The position numbers were made by a program, and so were the translations under genes. The notes below the pieces were generated by a model. That model was not told where the DNA came from and did not search any database. It saw only the letters and a list, made by a program, of their open reading frames with translations. Source: Actinomycetes bacterium (GTDB lineage: Bacteria > Actinomycetota > Acidimicrobiia > Acidimicrobiales > JAMCPL01). From it: a stretch of 15,723 nucleotides of DNA. This document shows positions 12,284-15,723 of the stretch, piece after piece; position 1 is the stretch's first letter, and each line of letters begins with the position of its first letter. The stretch covers positions 1-15,723 of the forward strand of contig JAJZWK010000027.1 in NCBI GenBank assembly GCA_021846725.1, written 5' to 3'.

Positions 12284-14773
12284 TCAAGAGGGAAGCTCGG
12301 AACCGGCGAGTTCCAATGGGGGTGGTTCTATATCCTCCATAACGTTGAATACTACCTCACCATCCTCAATGTCAACTGTTATAGTCTCACCAACATGAAA
12401 CTCTTTCCAAAGCAACTTCTCGGATAAGGGATCCTCTACATACTGTTGTATCGCACGCCTTAAGGGCCTGGCACCGAGTGTAGGATCGTAACCATTGTCA
12501 GCCAGCCAGCTCTTAGCCGCCTCGGTTATCTTCATAGACAATCCCTGAGCTTCTACCTGCTCTATCACTCTAGCCATCATAAGATCAACGATCTGAACCA
12601 CCTCATCCTTAGTTAGTTCGTGGAATACTATGGTTTCGTCGACCCTATTCAAGAACTCAGGCTTAAAGTATTCCTTCAAAGCATCGTTCACCTTCTGCTT
12701 TACTCTTTCATGAGTGACCGCCTCTGATGACTTGGAAAAACCTACAGATGTCTTGCGCAGTTCAGCAGTACCCAGGTTCGATGTCATGATAAGTACTGTA
12801 TTCTTAAAATCTACACTTCGTCCCTGAGCATCGGTAAGTCTCCCCTCTTCCATGATCTGGAGTAAAGTATTGAATACATCAGCATGTGCCTTCTCCACTT
12901 CATCAAAGAGGACAACCGAAAATGGCTTTCTCCTCACTGCTTCAGTAAGTTGCCCTCCTTCGTCATATCCGACATACCCTGGAGGCGAACCAACCAGCCG
13001 TGAAACAGCATGCTTTTCCATGTATTCGCTCATGTCAAGCTGTATCAAGGCATCTTCATCGTCAAAGAGCAACTCGGCAAGAGCCTTAGCGAGTTCAGTC
13101 TTTCCTACTCCCGTCGGCCCTAGGAAGATGAATGAACCGGTCGGACGTTTTGGATGCTTAAGGCCAGCACGAGTACGCCTGATAGCTCGCGAGAGTGCAC
13201 TAACGGCTTCCTCCTGCCCGATAACTCTCTTGTGCAGCTCGTCTTCCATGCGCAGCAACTTGGCAGTTTCTTCCTCTGTCAGCCTCTTCACCGGTATACC
13301 TGTCCAGTTGGCAAGCACTTCAGCAACGACTTCCTCATCGAGCACATCATGGAGTTCACCACCGGCCGACTGCCACTCCTTCTCCATGGCCTCCTTGGCC
13401 TCCAGCTTCTCCTTCTCCTTCTCTGCCAGCTTCTTGGCTTGCTCGAAATTCTCCTTGTCTATTGCTATCTCCTTATTGCGCTTTATCTTGGCAATTTCAT
13501 CTACTAACGATTTATATTCCGGCGGACGCTTCATCCTCTTGATTCGTAAATGGCTGCCAGCCTCATCTATAAGATCTATAGCCTTATCCGGCAGAAATCT
13601 GTCAGCTATATATCTGTCTGCAAGATTTGCCGCTGCAACCAATGCCTGATCGGTAATAGTCACAGTATGATGCTCTTCGTAACGATCCCTGAGACCCTTC
13701 AATATCTCAATCGTATGAGGAACTGTAGGCTGCTCTACCTTGATAGGCTGGAATCTCCTCTCCAAGGCAGCATCTTTCTCCAAATGCTTACGATACTCAT
13801 CAAGGGTAGTTGCTCCGATCGTCTGCAATTCACCTCGCGCCAGCATAGGTTTTAGAATGGAAGCTGCATCTATCGCTCCTTCTGCAGCTCCTGCCCCTAC
13901 AAGAGTATGAATCTCGTCGATAAATATAATAATATCACCGCGCGATCTTATCTCTTTAAGTACTTTCTTGAGACGTTCTTCGAAATCACCACGATAACGA
14001 CTTCCAGCAACTAAGGCACCAAGATCCAGTGTGTATAATTGCTTCCCCTCTATGGTCTCTGGTACATCATTTGATACAATACGCTGAGCAAGGCCTTCCA
14101 CAATTGCAGTTTTACCAACTCCCGGTTCACCTATGAGTACCGGATTATTCTTGGTACGACGCGAAAGTACCTGCATAACACGCTCAATTTCCTTTTCGCG
14201 TCCAACAACAGGGTCAAGCTTACCTTCTTTTGCCATATTGGTAAGATTCCTGCCAAACTGATCCAAAATCGGCGATCCTGAAGATCCCGCATCTTGCGAT
14301 CCTTGTCCTACACCTGCACCAACCGACTCCTTGCCCATGCTCTTGGACAATATCTGGATGACCTCCTGGCGAACGCTGGCCAAATCTGTTCCCATGCTAA
14401 CCAGTACCTGAGCAGCAACGCCCTCACCTTCTCTCACCAGTCCGAGTAGCATGTGCTCGGTACCGATGTAGTTGTGTCCTAATTGCAAGGCTTCACGTAA
14501 TGAAAGTTCCAATACTTTTTTTGCACGAGGTGTAAAAGGAGGGGATCCTGTCGGCGCACCTCCAGACAGTCCTATCATCTCCTCCACCTTCTCCCTAGCT
14601 CCCTCAAGAGTAATACCGAGTTCGTTCAATGCCTGAGCGGCTACTCCCTCACCCTCATGTATCAGTCCCAACAAAATATGTTCAGTCCCTATAAAGCTAT
14701 GATTGAGCAGGCGTGCTTCTTCCTGTGCAAGTACCAATACCCTTCTAGCTCTATCAGTAAAGCGCTCAAACAC
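12284..14773 (-). CDS. clpC: ATP-dependent Clp protease ATP-binding subunit ClpC
   Basis: Hexameric AAA+ unfoldase that feeds proteins to ClpP; 829 aa, the usual size of actinobacterial ClpC. Two N-terminal Clp repeats (about 1-145, each with FIGTEH/YIGTEH and LLGL) are followed by AAA domain 1 with Walker A GEPGVGKT (215-222) and Walker B FIDEIHT (284-290), a charged middle segment with UVR-like pattern (about 425-465, DKENFEQAKKLAEKEK), and AAA domain 2 with Walker A GPTGVGKT (552-559), pore loop GYVGYDEG and Walker B LFDEVEKAH. The start is GTG 14773; AGTAGG lies about nine bases upstream. The C-terminus is short and acidic. First gene of a minus-strand block with radA and the sigma/anti-sigma pair, and a member of SigR-type regulons in relatives. 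Confidence 0.96.
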   Translation of the reverse strand: MFERFTDRARRVLVLAQEEARLLNHSFIGTEHILLGLIHEGEGVAAQALNELGITLEGAREKVEEMIGLSGGAPTGSPPFTPRAKKVLELSLREALQLGHNYIGTEHMLLGLVREGEGVAAQVLVSMGTDLASVRQEVIQILSKSMGKESVGAGVGQGSQDAGSSGSPILDQFGRNLTNMAKEGKLDPVVGREKEIERVMQVLSRRTKNNPVLIGEPGVGKTAIVEGLAQRIVSNDVPETIEGKQLYTLDLGALVAGSRYRGDFEERLKKVLKEIRSRGDIIIFIDEIHTLVGAGAAEGAIDAASILKPMLARGELQTIGATTLDEYRKHLEKDAALERRFQPIKVEQPTVPHTIEILKGLRDRYEEHHTVTITDQALVAAANLADRYIADRFLPDKAIDLIDEAGSHLRIKRMKRPPEYKSLVDEIAKIKRNKEIAIDKENFEQAKKLAEKEKEKLEAKEAMEKEWQSAGGELHDVLDEEVVAEVLANWTGIPVKRLTEEETAKLLRMEDELHKRVIGQEEAVSALSRAIRRTRAGLKHPKRPTGSFIFLGPTGVGKTELAKALAELLFDDEDALIQLDMSEYMEKHAVSRLVGSPPGYVGYDEGGQLTEAVRRKPFSVVLFDEVEKAHADVFNTLLQIMEEGRLTDAQGRSVDFKNTVLIMTSNLGTAELRKTSVGFSKSSEAVTHERVKQKVNDALKEYFKPEFLNRVDETIVFHELTKDEVVQIVDLMMARVIEQVEAQGLSMKITEAAKSWLADNGYDPTLGARPLRRAIQQYVEDPLSEKLLWKEFHVGETITVDIEDGEVVFNVMEDIEPPPLELAGSELPS

Positions 14774-15130
14774 CTGTAATACCTACTACTTTCGTACTCA
14801 TGATCTGCTCTATTTTCATTTTATGCTGCTTACGCAGCACAGTCTCCAATCCAATCTCTCTAACTTCCAATCCAATTACCCAATCTCGATAATCTGCATT
14901 ACAATTACCAGCATACCAGCCTTCTACGACTAACCGTCTCCACTATCAACTTGTCTTTCACCTATTCCTAATCGTTCGTTTTATCAAACCACTTAATAGC
15001 TTAATTACATTCTACATCTACCTGTATCACTTATAGTTCTCAGGATGGCAATTTCCGCAAATAATTTTTGGCCGTGCGAGAGAGGAGGGAACGAAAGTGG
15101 AAGGAAGACCGGGAATCGTATCGCTGACTA
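14774..15130. other. clpC upstream region, no gene seen
   Basis: These 357 bases precede clpC and follow the decarboxylase-like gene. They are AT-rich, with several -10-like hexamers on the minus strand, including one in CATAAAAT next to the palindrome at 14824-14839. TCCAATCCAAT is repeated at 14845-14855 and 14866-14876. The GGAAT at 14968-14964 has GTT only 13 bases downstream, too close for a SigR promoter. I see no terminator with a U-tract for the decarboxylase-like gene, and no RNA gene. Confidence 0.5.
14824..14839. promoter_or_regulatory. Inverted repeat in the clpC promoter region
   Basis: TGCTGC-TTAC-GCAGCA is a perfect six-base-pair inverted repeat about 50 bases before the clpC start, directly before a CATAAAAT -10-like sequence on the minus strand. 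It could be a repressor or activator site. It does not match the ClgR consensus I know, and I see no HspR- or CtsR-type box. Confidence 0.45.
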
Positions 15131-15723
15131 CTAGACTACACTTGCTTCGATTTCTTGACCGTAAGGCAGAACTAAATCGCTCAATGACCACAAGATTTGC
15201 GCCGTACCCCCAGAACCGAGCACCAGAGCTACCTCGCCACCAGCCTGTAGCGTGCCTACTCCACCAAATACGGATTTTACCGACTGCTCCGAACTCACTG
15301 TAGACAGCACGTCTACATCAGGATTGCCACCACCTACGCTGGGAATGAGCTTGTGGTTGATCACAGTAAGATTTTCCAGTAGCGTTACAGAGGATACATC
15401 GATTTCATTGGGTACCGACCCATCGAGTACCAGTAGATCGTCACCTCCCCTCTCCAGACGACAATGCAGACTATTTTCCTCTCCATGCTCTATGTCGATC
15501 ACAGCCAGTTTCTTCGGAAAACCCCAGATTTCCCTACCAGCACAGAGCGCCGTATCACTTGTAACGTATATGAGGGGACAGTACAACGCGGGATTGCCAT
15601 TCCGCATTACGCCAACCAGGACAACGACTTCCCTGTAGGGACCTATAGTAGAATCTGGGTAGTCGGCAAAGACAGCCACCTGTAAGGGCAGGTATTCTAT
15701 GCCTTCCGGCAACAACCCCGGTG
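15131..15723 (-). CDS. Acetoacetate decarboxylase-like protein, 5' end cut by the window
   Basis: Member of the acetoacetate decarboxylase superfamily. About 197 codons are visible; a normal member is about 250 aa, so roughly 50 N-terminal residues lie beyond the right edge. The frame stays open to the edge, so the TTG at 15715 need not be the start. Diagnostic features are YPDSTIGPYREVVVLV (conserved Glu of the active site) and the GREIWGFPKKLA motif with the paired lysines, one forming the Schiff base in true acetoacetate decarboxylases. The C-terminal half is less conserved. The family includes enzymes acting on other beta-keto acids, so substrate is not assigned. The thiolase in this window acts in related acyl-CoA chemistry, but the two genes are far apart. 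Confidence 0.85.
   Translation of the reverse strand, partial: PGLLPEGIEYLPLQVAVFADYPDSTIGPYREVVVLVGVMRNGNPALYCPLIYVTSDTALCAGREIWGFPKKLAVIDIEHGEENSLHCRLERGGDDLLVLDGSVPNEIDVSSVTLLENLTVINHKLIPSVGGGNPDVDVLSTVSSEQSVKSVFGGVGTLQAGGEVALVLGSGGTAQILWSLSDLVLPYGQEIEASVV

Noticed and set aside
12852..13649. Plus-strand frame of 265 codons inside clpC.
   Set aside because: Serine-rich shadow of the highly conserved ClpC sequence on the other strand.
14944..14968. Possible SigR-type promoter (GGAAT with downstream GTT) ahead of clpC.
   Set aside because: Spacing is only 13 bases, well short of the 16-19 required.
15097..15303. Plus-strand frame with a strong SD-like GGAGGG before a GTG.
   Set aside because: Almost all of it is antisense to the conserved decarboxylase-like gene, and the protein has no recognisable features.

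Overview
The window looks like chromosomal DNA from an actinomycete-type bacterium (Actinomycetota) of fairly low GC, about half by eye. The best markers are a CrgA cell-division protein (a family essentially confined to Actinomycetota) next to a TrpG/PabA glutamine amidotransferase, a SigR/SigH-type sigma factor followed by a zinc-binding RsrA-type anti-sigma factor, and a ClpC with a central UVR-like segment. No transposase, phage gene, tRNA, rRNA or CRISPR array was found. The class cannot be fixed from the sequence; Acidimicrobiia is only a guess.

Layout, left to right. (1) Positions 1-121, minus strand: a guanidine-I (ykkC-type) riboswitch with its promoter at 170-198. It reads out of the window, so the gene it controls is not visible. 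(2) 353-4759: an assimilatory sulfate-reduction locus. cysH (APS/PAPS reductase) faces left. cysD, cysN and a precorrin-2 dehydrogenase/siroheme synthase gene face right and overlap by one and four bases. Together they make APS, reduce it to sulfite and complete the siroheme that sulfite reductase needs; no sulfite reductase is in the window. (3) 4853-6445: serA on the minus strand, the first step towards serine, the carbon skeleton of cysteine. (4) 6751-7693: trpG/pabA and crgA on the plus strand. (5) 7872-14773, all minus: transcription order clpC, radA, sigma factor, anti-sigma factor, thiolase. This is a proteostasis, DNA-repair and thiol-stress block ending in a separately promoted thiolase. 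(6) 15131-15723: the C-terminal part of an acetoacetate-decarboxylase-like protein, cut by the right edge.

Three themes stand out. First, protein variants: CysH has a Thr in place of one expected [4Fe-4S] cysteine; RadA has KHRFG where KNRFG is usual and a long linker; CysD has an N-terminal extension of about 95 residues; SirC and the sigma factor carry repetitive C-terminal tails. Second, readable promoter architecture: good -35/-10 pairs before the riboswitch, cysD and the thiolase (the last with an 18-bp operator-like palindrome over its start point), a SigR/SigH-like GGAAT-N17-GTT site before radA, and -10-like hexamers placed 6-7 bases before the start codons of several genes lacking a Shine-Dalgarno (SD) sequence, suggesting leaderless mRNAs. 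Third, short direct duplications of 11-32 bp occur in most intergenic gaps and in two coding tails. I did not find a wholly new multi-gene system; the most promising leads are the CysH variant, the sigma factor tail beside clpC, and the repeat habit.
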